64,000 nt of DNA from CALARM01 sp964431735 (GTDB lineage Bacteria > Vulcanimicrobiota > SpSt-956 > JAKJGF01). The notes below the pieces were generated by a model that searched no databases, had not been told where the DNA came from, and saw only the letters and a list, made by a program, of their open reading frames with translations. Position 1 is the stretch's first letter, and each line of letters starts with the position of its first letter. The stretch is from NCBI GenBank assembly GCA_964431735.1, contig CAYSLJ010000003.1, positions 1 to 64,000 on the forward strand, written 5' to 3'. Made by a program: the position numbers and the translations under genes. Of this stretch, positions 36,033 through 44,062 are shown in pieces.

Positions 36033-37625
36033 ATGGCTTTCAAAGATCTATTCGGCAGTTTTATGAAAGGGAAAAAAGTAAAGGAATTACCGGAGAAACA
36101 GGAAAAAGACAATGTCCAGGAAACCTTCCCTACAAGAAAACTCTTAAAAAGTGAGAGTGATATTACCAGGCTTCATTACAAATCTGTAGAAGATACACTG
36201 AAGATCCTGTGGCCAAGAGGAGAAATTCAGTGTACTTTTTTCGGACAGCTCTTCTACTCCAGAGGACAGAGAACAAATGCAATAAATACCCTGGTTTTTA
36301 TAGAACGCATATTCTTTATCCATGTTTCTCATTTCCTGGAAGCAGCCAGAACGGAAACGGAAAAAGACATAAAAGATTCCAGTCTGATGGGCAAATTATC
36401 ATCCCTTACAAAACCAATAGGCTCACCAAAACCTCAGATGAAATCCGATCTGGTAAGTAAAGAAGAAAAACGGGCGGCTCTCGGTATAATACTAGACCCT
36501 CTTCAAATAGCTCCATGTAGAACCATAAAAACATATCTTTCTCATGACTATACCCTGACAGATCTCTTTCAAATTATGCTCAGAGAAGGAGCGTCTGATT
36601 TGCATATATCTATCGGTTTATCTCCGAAATTCAGAATAAAAGGGGAACTGGCAGAAGGAGATTTACCGCCTGTTACAAAGGAAAAATCATGGGAACTCAT
36701 ATCTAAAATACTTTCGGATAAACAGAGAGAAATCTTTGAAAGAGAATGGGATTTAGATTTTACCTATGAAGTCTCAGAACTTGCCCGTTTTCGTTCCAAT
36801 ATATTAAAGGAACATGCCGGTATAGGAGGGGTATTCAGGATAATACCACCTGAAATACCTTCTATGGAAGAACTGGGTCTGCCGCAAATAGTAAAAAAAA
36901 TAGCTGCATATAAACAGGGGCTTATTATAGTAACAGGTCCCACAGGAAGTGGAAAAACTACTACAATGGCATCTTTACTGGATTATATAAACAGTACGAG
37001 AAGTGCCAATATACTTACAATAGAAGAACCTCTCGAATTTATACATAAAAATAAAAAAAGCCAGATAAAACATCGTGAAGTAGGTATCCATACACCGAGT
37101 TTTTCCGATGCTGTGAAAGCTGCAAGAAGAGAAGATCTGGATGTTATTATGATAGGAGAAATGAGGGATATCGATACACTGACAGAAGCCATTCAGGCAG
37201 CCGATATGGGTAATCTTGTTCTGGGAATAATGCACACAACAGGTGTTACAAGAACTATAGAGAGGATTATAGAAGGCTTCCCCGGTCAGATGCAGGGACA
37301 GGTAAGATCTATGCTTTCAAGCTGCCTTCGTGCTGTAATAGCACAGCAACTTATACTGACTATGGACGGAACAGGAAGATGTGCCGTTGTAGAAGTGGCA
37401 ATTTCCACCCAGTCTCTCGGAAATATGATCAGAGACGGTAAAACAAAAATGATTAATGCCGTAATACATAGCAGCAGAGATATTGGTATGCAGAGCCTTG
37501 ACCTTGCTCTCTTACATCTGGTAAAAAATAGAAAAATTGATGAAGAAACTGCAAGACTTCGCTCATCAAGTCCAAGATCTTTTACAGTACCGGAAGAATT
37601 TAAACCGGCAAACAGTGAGCAATGA
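36033..37625 (+). CDS. PilT-like ATPase with extra N-terminal domain
   Basis: 530 aa. Residues 1-170 are a domain not found in PilT, with an aromatic helical stretch (NTLVFIERIFFIHVSHF) and a charged linker. The PilT homology starts at about 178 (LREGASDLHISIGLSP): Walker A GPTGSGKTTT near 302, Asp box TIEEPLEF, Walker B MIGEMRD near 372, and a partial His box (NLVLGIMHTTG) that keeps one of two histidines. It follows the first PilT-like gene by 71 nt, with AAGGTGG before the ATG. No pilin, PilB, PilC or PilM-Q genes are in the window, so whether it retracts pili is open. Confidence 0.85.
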   Translation: MAFKDLFGSFMKGKKVKELPEKQEKDNVQETFPTRKLLKSESDITRLHYKSVEDTLKILWPRGEIQCTFFGQLFYSRGQRTNAINTLVFIERIFFIHVSHFLEAARTETEKDIKDSSLMGKLSSLTKPIGSPKPQMKSDLVSKEEKRAALGIILDPLQIAPCRTIKTYLSHDYTLTDLFQIMLREGASDLHISIGLSPKFRIKGELAEGDLPPVTKEKSWELISKILSDKQREIFEREWDLDFTYEVSELARFRSNILKEHAGIGGVFRIIPPEIPSMEELGLPQIVKKIAAYKQGLIIVTGPTGSGKTTTMASLLDYINSTRSANILTIEEPLEFIHKNKKSQIKHREVGIHTPSFSDAVKAARREDLDVIMIGEMRDIDTLTEAIQAADMGNLVLGIMHTTGVTRTIERIIEGFPGQMQGQVRSMLSSCLRAVIAQQLILTMDGTGRCAVVEVAISTQSLGNMIRDGKTKMINAVIHSSRDIGMQSLDLALLHLVKNRKIDEETARLRSSSPRSFTVPEEFKPANSEQ

Positions 37626-37678
37626 GTTGTATAATTTTATATCCCGGCCCGCTGTTTACAACTATCTTGATAACTATC

Positions 37679-37707
37679 TTGACAAAATAAAAAAGAAATT
37701 ATATAGT
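37679..37707 (+). promoter_or_regulatory. sigma70-type promoter
   Basis: TTGACA (37679-37684), a 17-nt spacer and TATAGT (37702-37707), close to consensus. It precedes the ATPase-less PilT-like gene at 37839, suggesting that this gene can be transcribed independently of the two ATPases. Confidence 0.7.
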
Positions 37708-37838
37708 ATTTTTAGATATTCTAGTATACATATTTTTTGATTTTTACTTTAACTAAAAATCAAACCGGAGAGAGAAAAAAATCCTGTAATTGTCATAAAG
37801 TAATAAAGGATAATAATAAAATAACAAGGGGATTAACT

Positions 37839-38384
37839 ATGGATTTCTTCAGTAAAACTACAAAAACATCGGCTTCCTTTACAGAAATACTGACAGAAGA
37901 AACATTCAGTTATTATAAAGAAGATAATATATTGATATATGATCCTGAAAAAGAATTAATCGAATTAATAGATAAGAAGAATGAAATTATAGAAGAAAGA
38001 ATTGATATAAATCTCAAGAAATTTAAGCTCAGCGATCTTCTTACAAAATTGCTGGAAAGTGGAGGTTCGGAACTGTATCTTGAGCCGGGAAGCCCCCCTA
38101 TTTACAGGATTAACGGAGATAGAATCTATACAACCAATCGCCCTTTATCCAGAAGTCAGATAGAAACTCTTCTGTCGTGTCTGCTCACTAAAAGCAAAAG
38201 AAAAATATTCGAAAATACAGGGACTCTGGATTTAGCCTATGAAATAACAGGGCTTGCAAAATTTCATGTCACTATTCTCTGCAGAAGTAATGGTACTGAA
38301 GCTATATTTAAATACATCACTGAAACTGATGAATTGAAATTACCAACTGTCAGGAAGAAAGTATCCAATCCCGCCAATATATAG
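37839..38384 (+). CDS. PilT N-terminal-domain protein lacking the ATPase
   Basis: 181 aa. Residues about 60-165 match the N-terminal (PAS-like) domain of PilT: LTKLLESGGSELYLEPGSPP corresponds to the ASDLHIS..G segment, with YRINGD, an EKxLL-like helix and a FHVTI strand. The frame stops where the RecA-like core with Walker A would begin, and no core is found in other frames because DUF503 follows at once. The ATG at 37839 is chosen for AAGGGG upstream. It could be a decayed paralogue, but the intact frame and own promoter favour a regulatory or hexamer-capping role. Confidence 0.7.
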   Translation: MDFFSKTTKTSASFTEILTEETFSYYKEDNILIYDPEKELIELIDKKNEIIEERIDINLKKFKLSDLLTKLLESGGSELYLEPGSPPIYRINGDRIYTTNRPLSRSQIETLLSCLLTKSKRKIFENTGTLDLAYEITGLAKFHVTILCRSNGTEAIFKYITETDELKLPTVRKKVSNPANI

Positions 38385-38397
38385 AAAATAGAAAAGA

Positions 38398-38691
38398 CTA
38401 TTTCATTTTTTCTATATCATGAAACATGTCTACAATCTCAACTTCATCATCTGTATCAATGAGATTAAGAATTTTAGCAAACATCTGTTCTATTAAAGTT
38501 CCATCGGAAGAAACAAAAGCAATACCGAGTTCAGCTTTTTGCCATAGGTCATATTCTCCTACTTCTGCAATTGAAACACGAAACTTGTTCCAGATCCTAT
38601 CTTTTAAACTTTTAAGTATCTGCCTCTTTCTTTTTAAGGAATTTGGTTCTTCAAGAAGATGTATGTCAAACCAGCACTTGCAAATATACAT
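38398..38691 (-). CDS. DUF503 family protein
   Basis: 97 aa, the standard length of the DUF503/YlxP family, small proteins often found next to ribosome-binding factor or translation genes; function not settled. Motifs: HLLEEPNSLKRKRQILKSL at the N terminus and FRVSIAEVGEYDLWQKAELG in the middle, both typical. It is convergent with the PilT N-domain gene, stops only 13 nt apart, and here is separated from any translation operon. Confidence 0.88.
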   Translation of the reverse strand: MYICKCWFDIHLLEEPNSLKRKRQILKSLKDRIWNKFRVSIAEVGEYDLWQKAELGIAFVSSDGTLIEQMFAKILNLIDTDDEVEIVDMFHDIEKMK

Positions 38692-38703
38692 AAATCAATA
38701 TAA

Positions 38704-38776
38704 TCGTGACGCGTGACCGGTAAGGTTCACCATAGTGACTGCTCACTTTTCACTTTTCACAATTCACAACTCACCT
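38704..38776. repeat. heptamer repeat tract (GTGACGC, TCACTTT types)
   Basis: CGTGACGCGTGACCGGTAAGG at the left and GCTCACTTTTCACTTTTCAC, AATTCAC, AACTCAC, CTCTCAC at the right, the two families meeting in one gap between divergent genes. Confidence 0.7.
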
Positions 38777-38819
38777 CTCACAGATTATAACCAAATCAAT
38801 CTAACTTTTCAATAAATGA

Positions 38820-38848
38820 TTGAAAAATTTTTCTATTGGCTTTATAAT
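38820..38848 (+). promoter_or_regulatory. sigma70-type promoter of argG
   Basis: TTGAAA (38820-38825), a 17-nt spacer and TATAAT (38843-38848). The argG ATG is 33 nt past the -10, leaving a leader of about 25 nt that contains GAAAGGCG. No ARG-box-like palindrome is evident. Confidence 0.75.
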
Positions 38849-38880
38849 AAAGGAATCAAAATTTAGAAAGGCGTGTAATT

Positions 38881-40110
38881 ATGAAAAAAGTAGTACTTGC
38901 ATACAGCGGTGGACTAGATACATCCTGTATACTTAAATGGCTTATAGATGAAGGATTTGAAGTAATAGCCTATCTTGCAGACGTAGGCCAGAATGAAGAT
39001 TTTAACGAAACAAAGGAGAAAGCTCTCAAAATAGGGGCAACCAGAGTATATATTGAAGATTTGAAAGAAGAACTTGTTACAGATTATATATTCCCTGCAT
39101 TCAGCGCAAATGCTCTCTATGAAGGAAGATACCTTCTCGGTACATCTCTTGCAAGGCCTCTGATTGCAAAAAGACATATAGAGATTGCAGAGAAAGAACA
39201 GGCTGAATATGTTGCCCATGGAGCAACAGGTAAAGGAAATGATCAGGTCCGATTTGAATTGAGTTATTATGCATTAAATCCAAAGATAAAAATCATTTCC
39301 CCGTGGAAAGACAAAGAATTTCTTGCAAAATTCAAAGGAAGAACAGACCTTATAAATTATGCAAAAGAAAAAAATATACCTCTCTCCGTAACGCTGGAAA
39401 AGCCTTACAGTATGGATGAAAATCTGCTTCACATAAGCTTTGAATCGGGCATTCTCGAAGACCCTGTCATGGAACCACATAAAGATATGTTCAAATTAAC
39501 TATTGATCCTGTAGATGCACCTGACAAAGAAACAAAGATAGAAATACATTTTAAAGACGGTATACCGGTAAAAGTCGTAAATCGTGAAGATGGTACAATA
39601 AAGACAAAACCTCTGGAACTCTTTACCTATTTAAATCAACTGGGCAGAGAAAACGGCATTGGAAGAATTGATATAGTAGAAAACAGGTTTGTAGGTATAA
39701 AATCAAGAGGTGTATATGAAACTCCGGGAGGAACAATTCTGAGAGCAGCTCATATGGATATTGAAGGGATAGCCATGGACAGAGAAGTTATGAGACTCCG
39801 TGATATGCTCACACCCAAATTCTCAGAACTTGTTTACAACGGTTTCTGGTTCAGTCCTGAAATGGAGTTTCTTATGGCAGCAATAAAGAAAAGTCAGGAA
39901 ATAATAGATGGAGTGGTTTGCTTAAAACTCTATAAAGGCAATGTTATAATTACGGGACGAACATCTCCAAGTTCACTGTATGATCAGTCTCTTTCCAGTA
40001 TGGATATTGAAGGAGGATTTGATCAGACAGATTCGGAAGGATTTATAAAGATAAATGCCATAAGACTTATGGCCCATCATGAAATAACGAAAAGAATGGG
40101 GAAAAAGTGA
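38881..40110 (+). CDS. argG: argininosuccinate synthase
   Basis: 409 aa, standard length. Joins citrulline and aspartate with ATP to give argininosuccinate, the penultimate step of arginine synthesis. The ATP-pyrophosphatase P-loop AYSGGLDTS lies at residues 6-14; ATGKGNDQVRFE and SRGVYETPGGT are family motifs. Transcribed from the promoter just upstream and followed by argH. The last codons (GKK, TGA) run into GTGAGTG repeat. Confidence 0.97.
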   Translation: MKKVVLAYSGGLDTSCILKWLIDEGFEVIAYLADVGQNEDFNETKEKALKIGATRVYIEDLKEELVTDYIFPAFSANALYEGRYLLGTSLARPLIAKRHIEIAEKEQAEYVAHGATGKGNDQVRFELSYYALNPKIKIISPWKDKEFLAKFKGRTDLINYAKEKNIPLSVTLEKPYSMDENLLHISFESGILEDPVMEPHKDMFKLTIDPVDAPDKETKIEIHFKDGIPVKVVNREDGTIKTKPLELFTYLNQLGRENGIGRIDIVENRFVGIKSRGVYETPGGTILRAAHMDIEGIAMDREVMRLRDMLTPKFSELVYNGFWFSPEMEFLMAAIKKSQEIIDGVVCLKLYKGNVIITGRTSPSSLYDQSLSSMDIEGGFDQTDSEGFIKINAIRLMAHHEITKRMGKK

Positions 40111-40117
40111 GTGTGTA

Positions 40118-40229
40118 GGGGCGAACCTCTGTGTTCGCCCGGTGAGTAGTGAGCAGTGAATAGTGAGCAGCAATTTTAATGGTCACTTTTCACTTTTCAC
40201 TTTTCACTTTTCACTTTTCACTTTCCACT
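40118..40229. repeat. hairpin plus inverted heptamer arrays between argG and argH
   Basis: An 8-bp hairpin GGGCGAAC / GTTCGCCC with loop CTCTGT (40119-40140), then GTGAGTA, GTGAGCA, GTGAATA, GTGAGCA (40142-40170), then six or more CACTTTT units (40183-40229). The two arrays are reverse complements in type and could pair. They fill the whole argG-argH spacer; argH therefore has no Shine-Dalgarno sequence. Confidence 0.85.
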
Positions 40230-40233
40230 TATT

Positions 40234-41511
40234 ATGAAACTATGGAATAAAGGAAAAGAACTGAATGAACTTATAGAAGATTTTACGGTGGGAGAAGATT
40301 ATATTCTGGATAAAGAACTTCTCCGTTATGACTGTGAAGGTTCTATTGCCCATGCCATGACACTGGAAAAATCCGGTATATTAACAGGGACAGAAAGAGA
40401 AAAACTTGTAGAGGCACTCAAAGAGATACAGAGAACCGGCATTGAGATAAAAAAAGAAGATGAAGATGTACATACTGCCATAGAAAACTATCTTATAGAA
40501 AAGCTGGGAGATCTCGGAAGAAAAATTCATACAGGACGCTCCAGAAATGATCAGGTCATGGTAGATGTGCAGTTATGGGCACGGGATAATATTTTAAAGG
40601 TATATACTCTTGGTGTTAATCTGGCAGAAATAATAAATGATTTTTCAAAGAAAAATCCCGCTCTTATGCCCGGTTATACCCATATGCAGAGAGCAATGAT
40701 CTCTTCTTTACAGCTTCTGACCGGTTCTTATATAGAATCTGTTCTTGATGATCTCCTCTTACTGGAAACAGCTTTTCAGATAAATAATCGAAACCCTCTG
40801 GGAAGTGCTGCCGGATACGGTTCATCTCTGGGTCTTGACAGAGATTATACAGCAAAACTTATGAATTTTAACGGAAACAGGAATCCTATTTATGTTCAAT
40901 CAAGACCGAAATTAATTTCCACAATGATTTTTCCCCTGTCCAGTTTTATGAAAACAGTGGATAAAATTTCATGTGATCTCCTTCTGTTTACCATGGGAGA
41001 ATTTAATTTCTTTTCCCTGTCTGATGAATTCTGCACAGGTTCAAGCATAATGCCTCAGAAGAAAAATTATGATCTCCTGGAATTAATCCGCAGCAGTTCA
41101 TCACAGGTTCACAGTTTACTCTACCGTGTCGATATGACGGGCAGTAAATTGATAAGCGGATATAACAGAGATTATCAACTCACAAAAGGTCCTCTTCTGG
41201 AAGCCTTTTCTGTAACATCAAAATGCCTTGAAGTAATGACACTGATCTTCAGCCATTTACAGGTCAATAAAGAAGCTATGAACAGAGCTATAAAGCATGA
41301 AATTTTTGCTACCGATAAGGCCTATGAACTGGTAAAAAATGGAACTCCCTTCAGAGAAGCTTACAGTATGGTAGCCAGAAATCTTGATAAAATCGAAATA
41401 CCTGAACATATATACGATGGAAGAAATTTCCTGAAATTTAAAGACTATAAAAAGGAGATAGAAGAAAGAAAAATCTTTCTTACGCATCACGCATCACGTG
41501 TCACGCATTAA
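40234..41511 (+). CDS. argH: argininosuccinate lyase
   Basis: 425 aa. Cleaves argininosuccinate to arginine and fumarate. Family motifs: HTGRSRNDQV near 99, TPGYTHMQRA type segment (MPGYTHMQRA), and the catalytic loop GSSIMPQKKN with the active Ser. The C terminus is short compared with the usual about 460 residues, and its last ten residues (LTHHASRVTH) are translated ATCACGC heptamer repeat, so the gene end appears to have been replaced by repeat DNA. Lies 123 nt downstream of argG. Confidence 0.95.
   Translation: MKLWNKGKELNELIEDFTVGEDYILDKELLRYDCEGSIAHAMTLEKSGILTGTEREKLVEALKEIQRTGIEIKKEDEDVHTAIENYLIEKLGDLGRKIHTGRSRNDQVMVDVQLWARDNILKVYTLGVNLAEIINDFSKKNPALMPGYTHMQRAMISSLQLLTGSYIESVLDDLLLLETAFQINNRNPLGSAAGYGSSLGLDRDYTAKLMNFNGNRNPIYVQSRPKLISTMIFPLSSFMKTVDKISCDLLLFTMGEFNFFSLSDEFCTGSSIMPQKKNYDLLELIRSSSSQVHSLLYRVDMTGSKLISGYNRDYQLTKGPLLEAFSVTSKCLEVMTLIFSHLQVNKEAMNRAIKHEIFATDKAYELVKNGTPFREAYSMVARNLDKIEIPEHIYDGRNFLKFKDYKKEIEERKIFLTHHASRVTH
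41486..41511 (+). repeat. heptamer repeat inside the argH 3' end
   Basis: ACGCATC, ACGCATC, ACGTGTC, ACGCATT: four units that encode the last residues of ArgH and supply its TAA stop. Confidence 0.75.
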
Positions 41512-41516
41512 AAATT

Positions 41517-42386
41517 ATGAAAATAACCATTCTTTTTATATTATTTCTTATTAGTACCGCAGTAATAATAATGGCAAAAGAACTTCCTTCAACAATGGTT
41601 TACAGGGATACAGAGATGGTACTCATTCCGAAGGGAGATTTCTGGATGGGAAGTACAGCAAAACAGGGACAGTTAGATGAATATCCGCAACATAAAGTCT
41701 ATCTGTCTGATTATTATATGGATAAATATGAAGTAAAAAACAGTGATTTCTGTATTTTTTTAAATGAAAAAAATACTCACAGAGGCAGTCACAGTGAGTG
41801 GTGGATTGTAATAGACGATCAGAATTGTCTTATAGAATTTAAAGAAGGCCTTTACAAACCGAAGTCAGGAAGTGATAATTATCCTGTAATCAGTGTTACC
41901 TGGGAAGGTGCTACTGCCTATGCAACATGGATGGGAAAAAGATTGCCTACAGAAGCAGAATGGGAAAAAGGAGCGAAAGGAACAAGAGGCAATCTATATC
42001 CGTGGGGGATGGAATGGTCTCCCGACATGTGTAACAATCAAAATATGAATATACCGGTTCTGTTAAGTAATATGATTAATTTTTATCAGGGACGGGGCAT
42101 ACTTCCTGCAGGTTCCTTTCCGGGCGGAGCGAGTGATTACGGAATTATGGATATGGCAGGTAATGTAAGAGAGTGGTGCTCTGACTGGTATGATGAACAT
42201 TATTACAAATCAAGCCCTTATAAGAATCCAGAAGGGCCCAAAACAGGGAAATACAGAATCTTAAGAGGAGGTTCATGGGAAAACTCTTCTCCTGAGGATT
42301 TCAGATGTGCCGATCGTTTTATATGTGACAAAGACCGTAGCTATGCCACAGGGTTCAGATGTGTAATGGACGTGAACAAAAGGTGA
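41517..42386 (+). CDS. secreted FGE/SUMF1-domain protein
   Basis: 289 aa. Signal peptide at 1-20, then one formylglycine-generating-enzyme (FGE-sulfatase) domain: MVLIPKGDFWMGS, VYLSDYYMDKYEV, RLPTEAEWEKGA, GNVREWCSDWYD, LRGGSWENS and a final GFRC. Many such proteins are not sulfatase activators but binding or C-lectin-like modules. Two cysteines of the FGE active site cannot be assigned with confidence. It starts 5 nt after argH without a visible ribosome-binding site; the stop lies in a GTGAGTC repeat. Confidence 0.85.
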   Translation: MKITILFILFLISTAVIIMAKELPSTMVYRDTEMVLIPKGDFWMGSTAKQGQLDEYPQHKVYLSDYYMDKYEVKNSDFCIFLNEKNTHRGSHSEWWIVIDDQNCLIEFKEGLYKPKSGSDNYPVISVTWEGATAYATWMGKRLPTEAEWEKGAKGTRGNLYPWGMEWSPDMCNNQNMNIPVLLSNMINFYQGRGILPAGSFPGGASDYGIMDMAGNVREWCSDWYDEHYYKSSPYKNPEGPKTGKYRILRGGSWENSSPEDFRCADRFICDKDRSYATGFRCVMDVNKR

Positions 42387-42464
42387 GTCGTGAAGAGTGA
42401 AATTTACGCGCCACGATTATAGTATCACCCATCACGAATTATAAAAATAGAAGGTGAAACAGAG

Positions 42465-43889
42465 TTGAATCTGATAAATTTAAAATGTGAAACATGCGGT
42501 GCCCAGCTTAAGAGAACAGCAAGTATGAGAACTCTTCAATGTGAGTACTGCGGTTCCAAATATCTTGCAGAAATTGACGGGCAATCTCAGGGATTGGATG
42601 ACAGAACATTTATACTTCCCGTTAATATTGAAGAAGATAAAGCAAAAAATTATATCATGAGAGAAACTCAATTGAGACAGTTTGTTCATGAAAATACGGG
42701 AAAAGAGGTTTCCATGGTTAATCCCAGTGGAGTCATGATCCCATGTTATACATTTGAATGTGAGTTAACATCTAACTGGTACGGAGAAAATGCAGTACAA
42801 AAAATGAGGCAGGTATACAATCAAATGACAGGAATGCTTGAAAATCAGGCTTATGAAGAATGGTATCCCCAAAACGGACAGCATTACGGAAAACATAATG
42901 CTTTTATATCTGCATCAGGAGCTTTAAAAGAAAGTGAAGGGAAATGGGGAGAACTATTCCCCCTTCCCCTGGAAAAAAAATCCCTTTTTATAGATGATAG
43001 TGAGAACCAGCGTTTTTCTCTGGAAATACCCGATATGTCACCGGAAGAAGCATGGACTAAAGGTGAAAGAGAAGCAAAAAGACTTGAAGAAGAAGACTGT
43101 AAAACCCTTGTAGGAAGGCTTAAAAATGTAAATTCGAAAATAGATAAAAAAGAGGTCTCTCTTGTTTATGCACCTGTATGGATCTTTAATTATAAAGTAG
43201 ATAATATACCTTACAGAAATCTGGTCTGTGCCACAAGCGGTAAAGTAATAGGTGAAATGCCTACCAATTTCGAACAGCTCTTTGATAAACTCAGAAGTAT
43301 ACAGCAAGAAATGTCCAAAATGACCAATTATTTTATCATCGCAATTGTAGGTACTATTCTATCGCTTGCACTTCTTTTCGGCACTGTTTTACTTCCTTTT
43401 ACAGTATATATTATATATTATTTATACCAGAAAAGAAATGATATGCAAAAGAAATTTGATGAAGAATTTGAAAAGAATATTTTAACGAATAAATATAATC
43501 TATGTTATTATATATTGAGAAAACGTACAGACCTTAAGCCCTCTCTTAATCTTCCAACACTATCCGGCATATCGGCAGTAGAAAGATGTCTTGATGAAGA
43601 AGAAGGGGGAAAAATTGATAATACAATAGTAAAGGAGCTGGTAGCCAGATATCTTCTGGCAACAAATCCTGCTGCAGGTGAAACACCGGCAGAAAAAATT
43701 GAAAAAATGCTTGGTATGAAAAAGAGTAATGTTATAGGTACAGCAGTTTCCGGCACATCAATAGCAAAAATGCCTCAGGGAGGAACAATGTCTGATAAAG
43801 CAGAGAACCCTGTGCCTGCAAAATGCAAATGCGGTCAAATAATTAAAGAAGGCTGGAAGGTATGCCCGATGTGTGGGAATAAATTTTAA
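42465..43889 (+). CDS. membrane protein with zinc ribbons at both ends
   Basis: 474 aa, function unknown. N-terminal zinc ribbon (CETCGAQL..CEYCGSKY, residues 8-30), a soluble region of about 240 residues, two adjacent hydrophobic segments at about 285-325 forming a membrane hairpin, and a C-terminal zinc ribbon (CKCGQIIK..CPMCGNKF). I take the TTG at 42465, 7-8 nt after GAAGGTG, since a later ATG would lose the first ribbon. The first ribbon resembles those at the N terminus of membrane proteins that use a TFIIB-type fold. It is followed by another zinc-ribbon gene. Confidence 0.78.
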   Translation: MNLINLKCETCGAQLKRTASMRTLQCEYCGSKYLAEIDGQSQGLDDRTFILPVNIEEDKAKNYIMRETQLRQFVHENTGKEVSMVNPSGVMIPCYTFECELTSNWYGENAVQKMRQVYNQMTGMLENQAYEEWYPQNGQHYGKHNAFISASGALKESEGKWGELFPLPLEKKSLFIDDSENQRFSLEIPDMSPEEAWTKGEREAKRLEEEDCKTLVGRLKNVNSKIDKKEVSLVYAPVWIFNYKVDNIPYRNLVCATSGKVIGEMPTNFEQLFDKLRSIQQEMSKMTNYFIIAIVGTILSLALLFGTVLLPFTVYIIYYLYQKRNDMQKKFDEEFEKNILTNKYNLCYYILRKRTDLKPSLNLPTLSGISAVERCLDEEEGGKIDNTIVKELVARYLLATNPAAGETPAEKIEKMLGMKKSNVIGTAVSGTSIAKMPQGGTMSDKAENPVPAKCKCGQIIKEGWKVCPMCGNKF

Positions 43890-43910
43890 AGGAAAATTAC
43901 AGGAAAAATA

Positions 43911-43939
43911 TTGATTTTATAAAATCACTAACATATAAT
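43911..43939 (+). promoter_or_regulatory. sigma70-type promoter
   Basis: TTGATT (43911-43916), a 17-nt spacer and TATAAT (43934-43939), driving the gene at 44063. The leader of about 115 nt contains a small hairpin with CCTCC opposite GAGGA (near 44010-44026). Confidence 0.7.
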
Positions 43940-44062
43940 TATGTATATCAATGACCTGGCCTGTAACAGAACTCACAATATAAGGGTATTACAGCATAAG
44001 GCCTGTCATTCCTCCCTGCAGAGGAGTGCAATTATTATAAAAATCAAGGGAGAGTTTATAAA

